Source of the DNA: UBA2166 sp964463965
Lineage (GTDB): Bacteria; Nitrospirota; Nitrospiria; Nitrospirales; UBA2166
NCBI GenBank assembly: GCA_964463965.1
Contig: CAYXED010000003.1
Span: 146,998 to 210,997, forward strand
Length of the DNA stretch: 64,000 nt
Reading direction: 5' to 3'
The notes beneath the pieces are model-generated. The model was not told the DNA's origin, did no database searches, and worked only from the letters and a program-made list of their open reading frames with translations. Positions 8,780 to 17,229 of the stretch are shown here, piece after piece. Each line of letters opens with the position of its first letter. Position 1 is the first letter of the stretch. Made by a program: the position numbers and the translations under genes.

Positions 8780-9112
8780 ATGGCGTACTTGTATTTATTT
8801 TTTGCAATTGTAACGGAGGTAATTGGAACAACCGCTTTAAAGTCTTCTGAAGGGTTTACAAAGCTGTTTCCCTCTATGACGATTGTTGTAGGCTACAGTG
8901 CTTCGTTTTACTTTCTAAGCTTAGTCCTGAAAATTATTCCCGTTGGTATTGCGTATGCAATATGGTCAGGTGTGGGGATTGTGTTGATCACGATAGTTGG
9001 AGGAGTAATGTTTCGACAAGTGCCAGATTTTCCAGCTATTATTGGGATAACTTTAATTCTTGCTGGTGTTGTTGTTATACATGTGTTCTCGAATACGCTT
9101 GGAGCTACTTAA
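8780..9112 (+). CDS. SMR-family multidrug/guanidinium exporter
   Basis: Small multidrug resistance protein of 110 residues with four membrane helices. It is strongly EmrE-like: the essential Glu is present at residue 13 (TEVIGTTALKSSEGFT), and the family block GIAYAIWSGVGIVLITIVGG and the PAIIGITLILAGVVVI helix follow. Such dimers exchange protons for quaternary cations or guanidinium; the substrate cannot be read from sequence. AGGGG lies six bases before the ATG. No partner SMR gene or guanidine riboswitch is visible upstream. Confidence 0.9.
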   Translation: MAYLYLFFAIVTEVIGTTALKSSEGFTKLFPSMTIVVGYSASFYFLSLVLKIIPVGIAYAIWSGVGIVLITIVGGVMFRQVPDFPAIIGITLILAGVVVIHVFSNTLGAT

Positions 9113-9211
9113 CAAAAAAACAAAGTGTGTATAGTAGGACGCAAACATAATATTTGGCTGGGATATAAGTTGTATAAATGTTGTTAGATTTCAATCCATA
9201 GAGGAGTAATC

Positions 9212-9916
9212 ATGAGCACATACTTGGCATCATTGGCGCTTAGGCTCCTTGGAGTTTGTGGAGTCGCACTCTTGAGTAGTTGTGCTGCGACAAGTCTGTC
9301 AACAATTGATGGTACGCCCTTTCCAGGTGATGGGACTAAAGGAAAGGCATTTTTTCTTCAACAGCCAGCACATTTGTTCAAGAATGGGTTTCAAGATGGA
9401 AAACTCGCGCTTGTAAATATTATTGATATTACAAGTGAGTTTGGAATTTCTAAAATTAAGTATGGACTTGTTTTGCTATCACACCCTCCAGGGTCTCCTA
9501 TTCCGAATCCGGATGTTGGTGCCCATGTTCATGTGGGGGACTTCAGGCCAACTTTAGGTAGTATGCCTGTAGATCATAGTGGCTGGTCGCATTATGTTCG
9601 TGTGCAAAACTTTTCAGACGATCCAACCACTCTTCTTGATGTCTTTGTTGCATGTGAGCCAAAACCAAACCCGAGTACTCAATTTTCTGGTGTCGAGAAG
9701 ATGGGGGTAAGTTTTAGTAACCCTTATACATGTAATCCAGATCCGAATGAAGTATATGGAAAACTTTGGGGAACTTCAGTGCACAGTTACGGGGAGCTTC
9801 TTTCCGAACAAAACTTAGTGCCGCGTTCCGCATTAAAATTACAACATCTTAGAAATATTTTAGAGAGATTTAATGCTACAGTTATTGATGAGATAAAACG
9901 GCAGACGAAAAAGTAG
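9212..9916 (+). CDS. Putative lipoprotein of unknown function
   Basis: I do not recognise this 234-residue product. The N-terminus is a lipoprotein signal with lipobox LLSSC (Cys at residue 24), so it is probably anchored in the outer or inner membrane. The mature part contains VGAHVHVGDF, which is His- and Asp-rich, several scattered Cys (CEPKPNP, YTCNPDPNEVYGKLWG) and no membrane helix. GAGGAG precedes the ATG at good spacing. It converges on ppx with a 24-base gap. Confidence 0.6.
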   Translation: MSTYLASLALRLLGVCGVALLSSCAATSLSTIDGTPFPGDGTKGKAFFLQQPAHLFKNGFQDGKLALVNIIDITSEFGISKIKYGLVLLSHPPGSPIPNPDVGAHVHVGDFRPTLGSMPVDHSGWSHYVRVQNFSDDPTTLLDVFVACEPKPNPSTQFSGVEKMGVSFSNPYTCNPDPNEVYGKLWGTSVHSYGELLSEQNLVPRSALKLQHLRNILERFNATVIDEIKRQTKK

Positions 9917-9940
9917 TTGGGAATTTTTTAGTAGTAGCTG

Positions 9941-10942
9941 TCAGGGGGACTTAAATAATTCTAAGGTAGGCTGTTCTCCTTGAGTTTTACTGACTCTCTC
10001 AATAATTATACCTTCTCTCAACCCGTATTCACTAACTCTTATAGTTTTAAACCCAAGTGTTTCCATTATTAGTTCGAGTAGTACAATGCCAGCAACGATT
10101 ACATCAGCTCGGCCGCGTTCTATTCCCGTTATTTTTTGGCACTCCTCATGGGTTTTATATATACACTTCTCTTTAATTTGCTTGATAGCTTCTAGGGATA
10201 GCAAGTGTCCATGGATTCTTTGCGGGTCGTAATCTTTCATTTCTTGATTAACTGCTGCCAAGGTTGTAATAGTCCCCGCAGTTCCAATCAATGTAGATTC
10301 ATTCAAGTGGCTAAATTTGGTGCTGAGGGGTTTTAGGCGTCTAAATATATAATCTTGTGCCTTTCTGATTGTTTGTTTGCTAGGAGGATTTGAGGAGAAA
10401 AATTTTTCCGTTAACCGAACTACGCCAAGGTTTATAGAAACAACCATATCGGGTAGCATATTCTTCGATATGATGAATTCCGTGCTTCCTCCCCCAATGT
10501 CTATTGCATGAATGTCTCTGCTGGACTTTGGTAGGCCTGCATTTATACCAATGAGTGTTTGACGGGCTTCCTCTTCACCTGACAATACTTCAATATCAAG
10601 TCCAACATCATTTTTGACTCGTTTAAGAAAGTAAGTTTTATTTTTTGCATCGCGTGTTGAACTTGTTGCGACGGTAACTATATCAGTAACTCCGTATTGC
10701 ATAAGGAGTGGTTGCCACTCTTGAAGCTTTTGTATTGTTTGGTCAATAGCAACATTTCCTAATTCTCCAAACTCCTCTAAGCGCTTACCTAAACGGGTAA
10801 TGCTTTGCTCAGAATGCACGGCTATATAAAAGTTATTATTGACCTTTCGCGCGATTAAAAGCCTGATTGTATTGGTGCCGATGTCTATCCCGGCAATGTA
10901 TTCGGAGGGAATGGAACTAGAAGATTGTTGCAACGAGGTCAT
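9941..10942 (-). CDS. ppx: Exopolyphosphatase (Ppx/GppA family)
   Basis: Hydrolyses polyphosphate or pppGpp. Actin-fold phosphate loops are visible: YIAGIDIGTNTIRLLIA near the N-terminus and HAIDIGGGSTEFIIS near residues 130-144, with SGEEEARQTLIGI between them. About 333 residues is the short Ppx form without an HD domain. I take the ATG at 10942 (MTSLQQSS); an ATG at 10972 would deepen the overlap with the AAA+ gene upstream. The chosen start still overlaps that gene by 26 bases, so the two are probably translated together. Confidence 0.88.
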   Translation of the reverse strand: MTSLQQSSSSIPSEYIAGIDIGTNTIRLLIARKVNNNFYIAVHSEQSITRLGKRLEEFGELGNVAIDQTIQKLQEWQPLLMQYGVTDIVTVATSSTRDAKNKTYFLKRVKNDVGLDIEVLSGEEEARQTLIGINAGLPKSSRDIHAIDIGGGSTEFIISKNMLPDMVVSINLGVVRLTEKFFSSNPPSKQTIRKAQDYIFRRLKPLSTKFSHLNESTLIGTAGTITTLAAVNQEMKDYDPQRIHGHLLSLEAIKQIKEKCIYKTHEECQKITGIERGRADVIVAGIVLLELIMETLGFKTIRVSEYGLREGIIIERVSKTQGEQPTLELFKSP

Positions 10943-11741
10943 GCATCCCGCGTTGAATCTCAATATCGTCACTCATAGGACGTACAATTGCCGCATCGCA
11001 AGCTTGTTGAGGAGTAATGCCTTGGTGGATGAGGCTTGCTGCATAGATTAATAGTCTTGTGCTCACCCCTTCATCGAGACCATGATGCTTTAGGTTGCGA
11101 ATTTTTTCTCCGAGCCGAACGATATTATTTGCCATGGCTGCGTTAATCCCCGTTTCATGTGCGATAATTTCACATTCCAGGTCACGAGGTGGGTAATCAA
11201 ACTCGATGCACAAAAATCGCTGTCTAGTGCTTTGCTTCAGGTCTTTAATCGCAGTTTGATAGCCAGGGTTATATGACATTACCAGCATGAAATCATTTGA
11301 GGCTTTGAGAACTACACCTTGTTTTTCAACTGGAAGAATTCGCCTGTCATCTGTCAGGGGGTGAATAAGTACTGTTGTGTCTTTTCTGGCTTCAACTATT
11401 TCGTCCAAGTAGCAGATTCCACCGTGTTTTACGGCTAAGCTTAGCGGACCGTCCATCCATGCTGTTTCATTATCTTTTAGTAGATAGCGCCCTACAAGGT
11501 CAGATGCAGTAAGGTCTTCATGGCATGCAACGGTTATAAGGGGTCTCCCAAGTTTGTGTGCCATTGATTGCACAAATCGTGATTTTCCGCACCCAGTTGG
11601 TCCTTTGAGTAGCACAGGCATTTGAAGAGTGGCGGCGGTCTCAAATAGACTAATCTCACCAGAACTTTCTGCATAGTAAGGTTCTTTTTTTACTAAGTAG
11701 CTAGTAATTTCGTTATGTAATTTTTCCTGAGATTCAGTCAT
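10917..11741 (-). CDS. CbbQ/NirQ/NorQ-type AAA+ ATPase (MoxR clade)
   Basis: A chaperone-like ATPase of the CbbQ/NorQ/GpvN group. Walker A is GPTGCGKS (residues 47-54), Walker B is CYLDEI, and sensor motifs lie around MSYNPGYQ and STRQRFLCIEF; the CbbQ C-terminal domain follows. Characterised members work with a von Willebrand-factor partner (CbbO or NorD) to activate Rubisco or nitric oxide reductase. No such partner or client enzyme is visible within this window. It is packed between a class I amidotransferase and ppx on the same strand. Confidence 0.85.
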   Translation of the reverse strand: MTESQEKLHNEITSYLVKKEPYYAESSGEISLFETAATLQMPVLLKGPTGCGKSRFVQSMAHKLGRPLITVACHEDLTASDLVGRYLLKDNETAWMDGPLSLAVKHGGICYLDEIVEARKDTTVLIHPLTDDRRILPVEKQGVVLKASNDFMLVMSYNPGYQTAIKDLKQSTRQRFLCIEFDYPPRDLECEIIAHETGINAAMANNIVRLGEKIRNLKHHGLDEGVSTRLLIYAASLIHQGITPQQACDAAIVRPMSDDIEIQRGMHDLVATIF

Positions 11742-11792
11742 GCTAAGTTCCGGATTAAAGTTTCAAAATGATGAGTTCTCCAGGTGTACGAT

Positions 11793-12545
11793 TTAGTGGG
11801 CAAAGGTTGCATGATGTCGCGTGGCGGTAACAAATGCTTTGAAAAGGTAGTAATCGGGTTCTGACCTTTGGTACCGGTGCTCTGGATGCCATTGAACGCC
11901 CAGGAAAAATTTTCGTGTTGGGGCCTCTATTGCTTCAACGATACCATCAGGGGATATGGCGCTAATGGAGAGCTTTTTTGAAATTGTACCCAGCGCTTGA
12001 TGGTGACAACTATTAACTCGAAACGAACGACGCCCTACAATTTTTTCAAGTAAACTTTTTTTCATTATAGATATGGAATGAGCTGCACGAGAAGGAAGAG
12101 TGTCTGGTTTATGATTACGGGCATGTGGTAACTGTTCCTCTATATCTTGAATAAGCGTTCCGCCAAGTGCCACATTCATGGTTTGCATTCCTCCACAAAT
12201 ACCAAGCAAAGGTAAGTTTGCTTTCCATGCAGCTCTTGTGAGGCCTATATCAAATGTTGCGCGTTCTTTGCTCATAATTGGGTAGGAGCAGATTGGTGGT
12301 TCTCCATAGTATTCTGGGTCTAGATCCGAACCGCTTCCTATCATCATCACTCCATGTAGTTGTTTTGTAAGAAGGGGCTTTAGAGTGTTGAAATGTGTGT
12401 AGGGAAGCATAATAGGAAAGGCCCCTGCATCCTCCAAGGCTTTTACATACCGTTCTGAAATATGGTAGGTGGGGCTACTACCTCCTATAGCATCCTTTTT
12501 TGTTCCAGGATGAAAATCAGGGCTGATTCCTATAATAGGCCTCAT
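11793..12545 (-). CDS. Class I glutamine amidotransferase / peptidase C26 (PuuD-like)
   Basis: Gamma-glutamyl-GABA hydrolase-like protein. The nucleophile elbow LGICGGMQTMN and the His-Glu pair in GVQWHPEHR complete the Cys-His-Glu triad. GIGSDLDPEYYGEPP-like sequence (MMIGSGSDLDPEYYGE) and the N-terminal RPIIGISPD are typical of the C26 group. At 250 residues it is full length. In E. coli the relative PuuD ends putrescine degradation, but no other puu gene is here, so the substrate is open. It starts nine bases after the upstream small-protein gene. Confidence 0.82.
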   Translation of the reverse strand: MRPIIGISPDFHPGTKKDAIGGSSPTYHISERYVKALEDAGAFPIMLPYTHFNTLKPLLTKQLHGVMMIGSGSDLDPEYYGEPPICSYPIMSKERATFDIGLTRAAWKANLPLLGICGGMQTMNVALGGTLIQDIEEQLPHARNHKPDTLPSRAAHSISIMKKSLLEKIVGRRSFRVNSCHHQALGTISKKLSISAISPDGIVEAIEAPTRKFFLGVQWHPEHRYQRSEPDYYLFKAFVTATRHHATFAH

Positions 12546-12554
12546 GTTATCGCT

Positions 12555-12950
12555 TTACTGTTTGACAGAGGGCTTCCCGGGGTTTTTTGTATCGAGGTCT
12601 TTTTCAGTTTCTTTCGGGAGGCCAGCAAATCGTATTGGTTGCTTGCCACGAAGATGTGAAGGTGTTAACAGGTAAGTTCCTCGTAATGATGGAGTCCAGA
12701 CGCGACACGCAGCCACTGTGTCTCCCCCTGAGACAGCATACGCCGCTCCCCCAACAACACCACCGATAATTGCGTAAGTAACTTTCACGGGAGTGTATAT
12801 GAGAGTAGCGAAAAACGTCCCCGCAGCCATTCCAGCTTTCGCAGCTGTTTCAGAATTCATTAATTGAGCATGTACGATAGATCCTGGGAACATTTGTATG
12901 ATCATGATTGCCATGATGACTACTGCTAGTCGTGTTATTTTATATGACAT
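12555..12950 (-). CDS. Small exported glycine-zipper protein
   Basis: Unrecognised 131-residue protein. It has a signal peptide (VVIMAIMIIQMFPGSIVHA) and then a hydrophobic glycine-rich stretch (AIIGGVVGGAAYAVSGG) of glycine-zipper type, as found in small membrane-associated periplasmic proteins. The C-terminal tail is charged. A strong AGGAGGT ribosome-binding site (12963-12957) sits seven bases before the ATG, suggesting good expression. First gene of the minus-strand group that ends with ppx. Confidence 0.65.
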   Translation of the reverse strand: MSYKITRLAVVIMAIMIIQMFPGSIVHAQLMNSETAAKAGMAAGTFFATLIYTPVKVTYAIIGGVVGGAAYAVSGGDTVAACRVWTPSLRGTYLLTPSHLRGKQPIRFAGLPKETEKDLDTKNPGKPSVKQ

Positions 12951-13206
12951 AGCGGTACCTCCTATTTGAGAGGGTATTTAACAATCGTGAGTATTGTAAC
13001 AACCGTATCTGATATCTACAACGTTCTCTGCAATTATCTTAAGGAGGATCAGGAATATTATCTAATGGGTAGCAGATTGATATCAAGACGATTATTATGG
13101 GTGTGTAAGACGAACTAAAATGAGATGGTGTTTTGAGAGTTTAATTAAATTGTTGTAGGCTTTTAAATTATCTGAATACTACCAAGTAATTTGAAAGGAG
13201 ACGACA

Positions 13207-14493
13207 TTGAGTAATTTACCCTCAATCCGTTTGTTTAGGGAGGCACAGCGACATCTTCCCGGTGGAGTAAATAGTCCAGTTCGTGCATTTAAATCTGTAG
13301 GCGGTGCTCCGAGATTTATCGAGAGAGCAAAGGGTGCACGAATTTATGATGTTGATGGACAAGCATATGTTGATTATGTTCTTTCGTGGGGGCCAATGAT
13401 TTTAGGACATGCCCACCCACGGGTTGTGCGCGCAGTAACACGTGTGGCTGAAAAGGGGATGAGTTTTGGCGCTCCTATAGAACTTGAAATTACATTAGCC
13501 AAGTTGGTTAAGGCAGCTTTTCCATCGATGCAATTCGTTCGCATGGTAAACTCTGGTACGGAGGCGGTAATGAGTGCCATTCGCGTGGCACGAGGTTTTA
13601 CGGGGAGAGAAAAGATTCTTAAATTTGAAGGTTGTTATCATGGACACGCAGATCACTTACTTGTGAGAGCAGGATCAGGCGCTGCTACCCTTGGAGTTCC
13701 AGATAGTTTGGGTGTGCCACCGATGACAGCTAAACATACCATTACTGCTCCTTATAATGACATTAAGGCAGTGAAGAAGATTTTTGAGAAAGAAGGTAAA
13801 AATATTGCGTGTGTAATAGTTGAACCAGTTGCGGGCAATATGGGGGTAGTCCCGCCGAGCCCTCGTTTTCTTCATGGTCTTCGATCTCTGACGAAACAAT
13901 ATGACAGTCTCTTGGTATTTGATGAGGTCATTACTGGATTTCGCATTCATAAGGGTGGAGCGCAAGGGTTATTTAAAATCGTTCCAGACTTAACTTGTCT
14001 GGGAAAAATTCTTGGAGGAGGTTTGCCTGTAGGATCTTATGGGGGACGGCAAGAAATTATGGAATTTGTTGCACCTCTCGGGCCTGTCTATCAGGCGGGC
14101 ACTCTTTCAGGTAATCCTTTAGCAATGGCTGCTGGTATAGAAACACTTACGCTCTTGAAGGCTCCGGGGGTATATAGAAAACTGGAAAGCCTTTCAAGGG
14201 AGTTGGGGGATGGTTTGGCATATGAAGCACAACGTGCTGGGGTTCCTGTGTGCTCCACTCGTGTAGGGTCTATGTTGGGGTTGTTTTTTACGCGGAAGAA
14301 TGTAGTAAATTTTACAACAGCTAAAACATCGGATACTGAGATGTTTGCGAGGTATTTTCAGGGATTGATGGAAAACGGAGTCTATATCGCGCCGTCTCAG
14401 TTTGAGGCAATGTTTCTTTCACTTTCGCATACACCAAACCTTATTCAAAAGACGTTGAGAGTAGCACGGCGCATATTTCGAAAGTGTCTGTAG
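13207..14493 (+). CDS. hemL: Glutamate-1-semialdehyde 2,1-aminomutase
   Basis: PLP enzyme of the C5 route to 5-aminolevulinate for haem. LPGGVNSPVRAFKSVGG, FEGCYHGHADHLLV and LVFDEVITGFR are hallmark stretches, and the PLP lysine lies in TCLGKILGGGLPVG. 428 residues is the usual length. The start is TTG at 13207, fixed by AAAGGAG six bases upstream. Other hem genes are not in the window. It is followed by a gap of about 300 bases that holds a small antisense ORF. Confidence 0.96.
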   Translation: MSNLPSIRLFREAQRHLPGGVNSPVRAFKSVGGAPRFIERAKGARIYDVDGQAYVDYVLSWGPMILGHAHPRVVRAVTRVAEKGMSFGAPIELEITLAKLVKAAFPSMQFVRMVNSGTEAVMSAIRVARGFTGREKILKFEGCYHGHADHLLVRAGSGAATLGVPDSLGVPPMTAKHTITAPYNDIKAVKKIFEKEGKNIACVIVEPVAGNMGVVPPSPRFLHGLRSLTKQYDSLLVFDEVITGFRIHKGGAQGLFKIVPDLTCLGKILGGGLPVGSYGGRQEIMEFVAPLGPVYQAGTLSGNPLAMAAGIETLTLLKAPGVYRKLESLSRELGDGLAYEAQRAGVPVCSTRVGSMLGLFFTRKNVVNFTTAKTSDTEMFARYFQGLMENGVYIAPSQFEAMFLSLSHTPNLIQKTLRVARRIFRKCL

Positions 14494-14582
14494 AAGCACT
14501 CTGTGAGGAGTTTATTATTATTGATTAGTGTTAGTATGCTTGTGGTTGACTGGGAGATAGTGGTAATTGGATATTAGAAAAC

Positions 14583-14708
14583 TTATTTCTTCTTCTTGCT
14601 TTTTAGGTTTTGTGGTGATTTTTTTTTTGGAGTTGGAGCAACCAATAGATAGACGAGAATGACAAACCCAACTCCGACGGCCGATATGGCCATATATGTT
14701 CCACTCAT
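14583..14708 (-). CDS. Possible 41-residue single-pass membrane protein
   Basis: A short ORF lies in the gap between hemL and the next gene. It reads MSGTYMAISAVGVGF, then VILVYLLVAP, then a Lys-rich tail ending in KKKK. That is one membrane helix followed by a basic cytoplasmic end, the architecture of real small membrane proteins, in a frame different from the longer Lys/Asn-rich antisense ORF here. GAGG lies eight bases before the ATG. It resembles in shape (not proven homology) CcoQ-like small subunits. Promoter not seen. Confidence 0.5.
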   Translation of the reverse strand: MSGTYMAISAVGVGFVILVYLLVAPTPKKKSPQNLKSKKKK

Positions 14709-14787
14709 TTGCTGGCCTCAGGAAATAAGGCTCGGAAGCATAGCACTCATGCTTTTTAACCGCAACACGTTTTTCTGACTTTAGATT

Positions 14788-15732
14788 ATGTCTGATCAAC
14801 TTGATTTTTCAAAAGTGAGAACTTTTCCCTTGGATACACGTTCAAGCAAGGCTACTCTGTCTGAGGTGGCAATTCCTTGGCTAAAAGGGGGCACTCTTAA
14901 AGACTTTTTGTCTAGGTTGCCCAGCACCCTTGGGGCGAAGGATCTTCTTGATATTGTCCAGGTAATTGCGAATGCCCATACGACAGGTAAAAAAATCATA
15001 ATAGGGATGGGGGCTCACCCCATCAAGGTTGGCTTGAATCCCACTCTAATTGATTTGATGAAGCGAGGTATTGTCAGTGGTCTAGCCATGAATGGCGCAG
15101 GGATTATTCATGACTTTGAGCTTGCTTTTGTTGGGCATACTTCTGAGGATGTCGATACCGAAATCTTGACGGGAACGTTTGGGATGGCTGAGGAAACAGG
15201 TCAGATGTTGAATGAGGCAATTATTCAAGGTGTTGGGAAAGGGCTTGGTATTGGGGCATCTATTGGAGAATACATGTCTAGGCATAATTTTCCTCACAAT
15301 GAGATGAGCCTTTTGGTTTTTGCAGTCAAGGCTGGTATTCCAGTGACCGTCCATGTTGCTTTAGGAACAGATATTATCCATATGCATCCAAGTGTAGATG
15401 GAGCAGCTATCGGCGAGGGGTCGATCAGAGATTTTAGAATGTTGACTGAGCTGGTTTCACAAATGGATGGTGGAGTTTATTTGAACTTAGGTTCCGCTGT
15501 TATTCTTCCTGAAGTTTTTTTGAAGGCAGTGACATTGGCGCGTAATTTAGGACACGCTTTGGATAGCGTGACCACAATCAATATGGATTTTATCCAACAC
15601 TATCGCCCGCGTGTGAATGTTGTAACACGACCTACTAAACCAAGTGGGCATGGTTACGCTTTAACCGGGCATCATGAGATTATGCTGCCTTTATTGGCAG
15701 CAGCAGTTATTGAGGCTTTGGAGGATAAGTGA
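14788..15732 (+). CDS. Deoxyhypusine synthase-like protein of unknown function
   Basis: 314-residue protein that I place, with reservation, in the deoxyhypusine synthase-like superfamily found in many bacteria lacking eIF5A. Conserved blocks are GMGAHPIKVGL, AMNGAGIIHDFELAFVGHTS and GTFGMAEETGQMLNEAI, consistent with a Rossmann-like nucleotide site, and HVALGTDIIHMHPSVDGA. The GGG-x-x-Lys segment carrying the catalytic lysine in true deoxyhypusine synthase is not seen; the matching region reads TKPSGHGYALTGHHE. It therefore probably does not make deoxyhypusine. Its TGA overlaps the GTG of the ThyX-like gene, so the two are likely coupled in translation. Confidence 0.55.
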   Translation: MSDQLDFSKVRTFPLDTRSSKATLSEVAIPWLKGGTLKDFLSRLPSTLGAKDLLDIVQVIANAHTTGKKIIIGMGAHPIKVGLNPTLIDLMKRGIVSGLAMNGAGIIHDFELAFVGHTSEDVDTEILTGTFGMAEETGQMLNEAIIQGVGKGLGIGASIGEYMSRHNFPHNEMSLLVFAVKAGIPVTVHVALGTDIIHMHPSVDGAAIGEGSIRDFRMLTELVSQMDGGVYLNLGSAVILPEVFLKAVTLARNLGHALDSVTTINMDFIQHYRPRVNVVTRPTKPSGHGYALTGHHEIMLPLLAAAVIEALEDK

Positions 15733-17198
15733 GTCCATCAAAAACACTAAGAAAAGTAATTGCCCTGGCGCCTATGCCGCCAGAAAAATCAGCTTATGCG
15801 TTGGCACGGTATAGCCGATCTCCAGATAGTATTGAAGAAAGCCTTCGATGGGTTCATGAGCATTCATCAGAACGTTTTTGGGAACAGTTTTATTTCGCAT
15901 ATGGACATGGTTCAATCGCAGATCTTGGACATGTGACTATTTGCTTTGAAAACGTTACAGAATTGGCCGCAATTCATATTGAAGATGAATCTTTGTGGGA
16001 TGGGCAGGCAAAATCAAGTCGATATCAGGATTTTTCGAAAACTGGTGTATTTATTCCAGAGGAAATTAAAGGCTCAACTCATGAGAAAGCATTTTCTCGC
16101 ATAGTGCATCGCCTTACGGGGGCATACTTGAGTTTTTACGAACCGGTAAACTCTTATGTTTTAGGGTCTACTCCACGACCTGAATCTATGCAGGTAAATG
16201 CTTATGAGCGAACCATGAAAGCCAGAACTTTAGACGTAACTCGTTACTTTCTGCCTTTAGCTAGTTACACCAATGTTGGGCAGGTGGTTAGTATACGAAC
16301 TTTAGAAAAACAAATTTCTAGACTTCTTTCTTCAAATATCCCTGAGCTTGTTGCGATCGCTGAGGAATTAATCTCTGCTTGTAAATCATCTCCAATGAGT
16401 ATTTGGGGTCAGCTTGAAGGTGTAGAGCATTTAACTGCTGAGCCGTTGGCTCCAACATTGGCACGATATGCAAAGAAACAGCCTTACTGCCGCGATACTA
16501 TGATTGAGCTTGCGCAGGTTTCAGGTGAACGTTTGCATTTTGAAACTATAGAAAAAGTAGATCCTGTGGATCTCATTGAAGCTCATCACCCAATTGATGA
16601 ACTTGTTACCACGTTACTTTATCGAGTAAGCCACTATCCCTATCGCCAAATTCTTGGAGTTGTTGCCAGCTGGTCGGAAAAGGATAAAAATGAAATTATT
16701 GAATTAAGTTTGAGGCGTCGTGGGCCTTACGATGAGTTACTGCGAGAGTTTCATTCAGGGTATGTTTTTGTTTTTGACATTCTGATGGACATTGGAGGTT
16801 GGCGGGATCTCCATAGACATCGACGGTGCCAACAAATAACCCAAGAACTTACTACAGTACATGGATATGAACTTTCAAAGGAATTTACTGAAGCGGGACT
16901 TGAGGTAGAAGCTAAGCAGCTCTTTGACACTGTATTAAGGGAGATTAATGATCTTCAAGGTATTTCAGAAACAGCAAAGGCATATCTGTTGCCTTTTGCA
17001 AGTCGCATGAGGTGTTTGTTTAAGATGGACTTTGCTGAAGCCGAGTATATTTCAAGGTTACGTACGGGAGTAAAAGGGCATGCTTCGTATCGACGGATTG
17101 CGTGGATGATGAAAGAACAGCTAACCAAGCGCTATCCACTTCTTGGCGAGAAGATTAAGGCAACACACCCTGATGTAGAGGATACTCTTACGAGGTAA
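15729..17198 (+). CDS. thyX: Double-domain ThyX-like flavin-dependent thymidylate synthase
   Basis: 489 residues, about twice the canonical ThyX, with two ThyX-like halves (about 1-225 and 226-489). Half one keeps the nucleotide-binding end of the motif (KSSRY at 95-99) but has Asp-Glu-Ser where RHR should be. Half two keeps RHR (363-365) but has Glu and Thr where the Ser and Arg of S-x-R-Y should be. The pair could form one composite site per chain. Longer two-domain ThyX proteins are known, for example in chlamydiae. The GTG start overlaps the upstream stop (GTGA), with GGAGG just before it. No thyA is visible. Confidence 0.75.
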   Translation: MSPSKTLRKVIALAPMPPEKSAYALARYSRSPDSIEESLRWVHEHSSERFWEQFYFAYGHGSIADLGHVTICFENVTELAAIHIEDESLWDGQAKSSRYQDFSKTGVFIPEEIKGSTHEKAFSRIVHRLTGAYLSFYEPVNSYVLGSTPRPESMQVNAYERTMKARTLDVTRYFLPLASYTNVGQVVSIRTLEKQISRLLSSNIPELVAIAEELISACKSSPMSIWGQLEGVEHLTAEPLAPTLARYAKKQPYCRDTMIELAQVSGERLHFETIEKVDPVDLIEAHHPIDELVTTLLYRVSHYPYRQILGVVASWSEKDKNEIIELSLRRRGPYDELLREFHSGYVFVFDILMDIGGWRDLHRHRRCQQITQELTTVHGYELSKEFTEAGLEVEAKQLFDTVLREINDLQGISETAKAYLLPFASRMRCLFKMDFAEAEYISRLRTGVKGHASYRRIAWMMKEQLTKRYPLLGEKIKATHPDVEDTLTR

Positions 17199-17229
17199 TG
17201 TTGGAAGACTTTTTTGGGGATCAATGTAG

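Noticed and set aside
14518..14799. 93-residue antisense ORF downstream of hemL
   Set aside because: Polar and Lys/Asn-rich with no domain or ribosome-binding site, and it runs into the start of the next gene. The 41-residue ORF in another frame at 14583-14708 has membrane-protein features and better signals.
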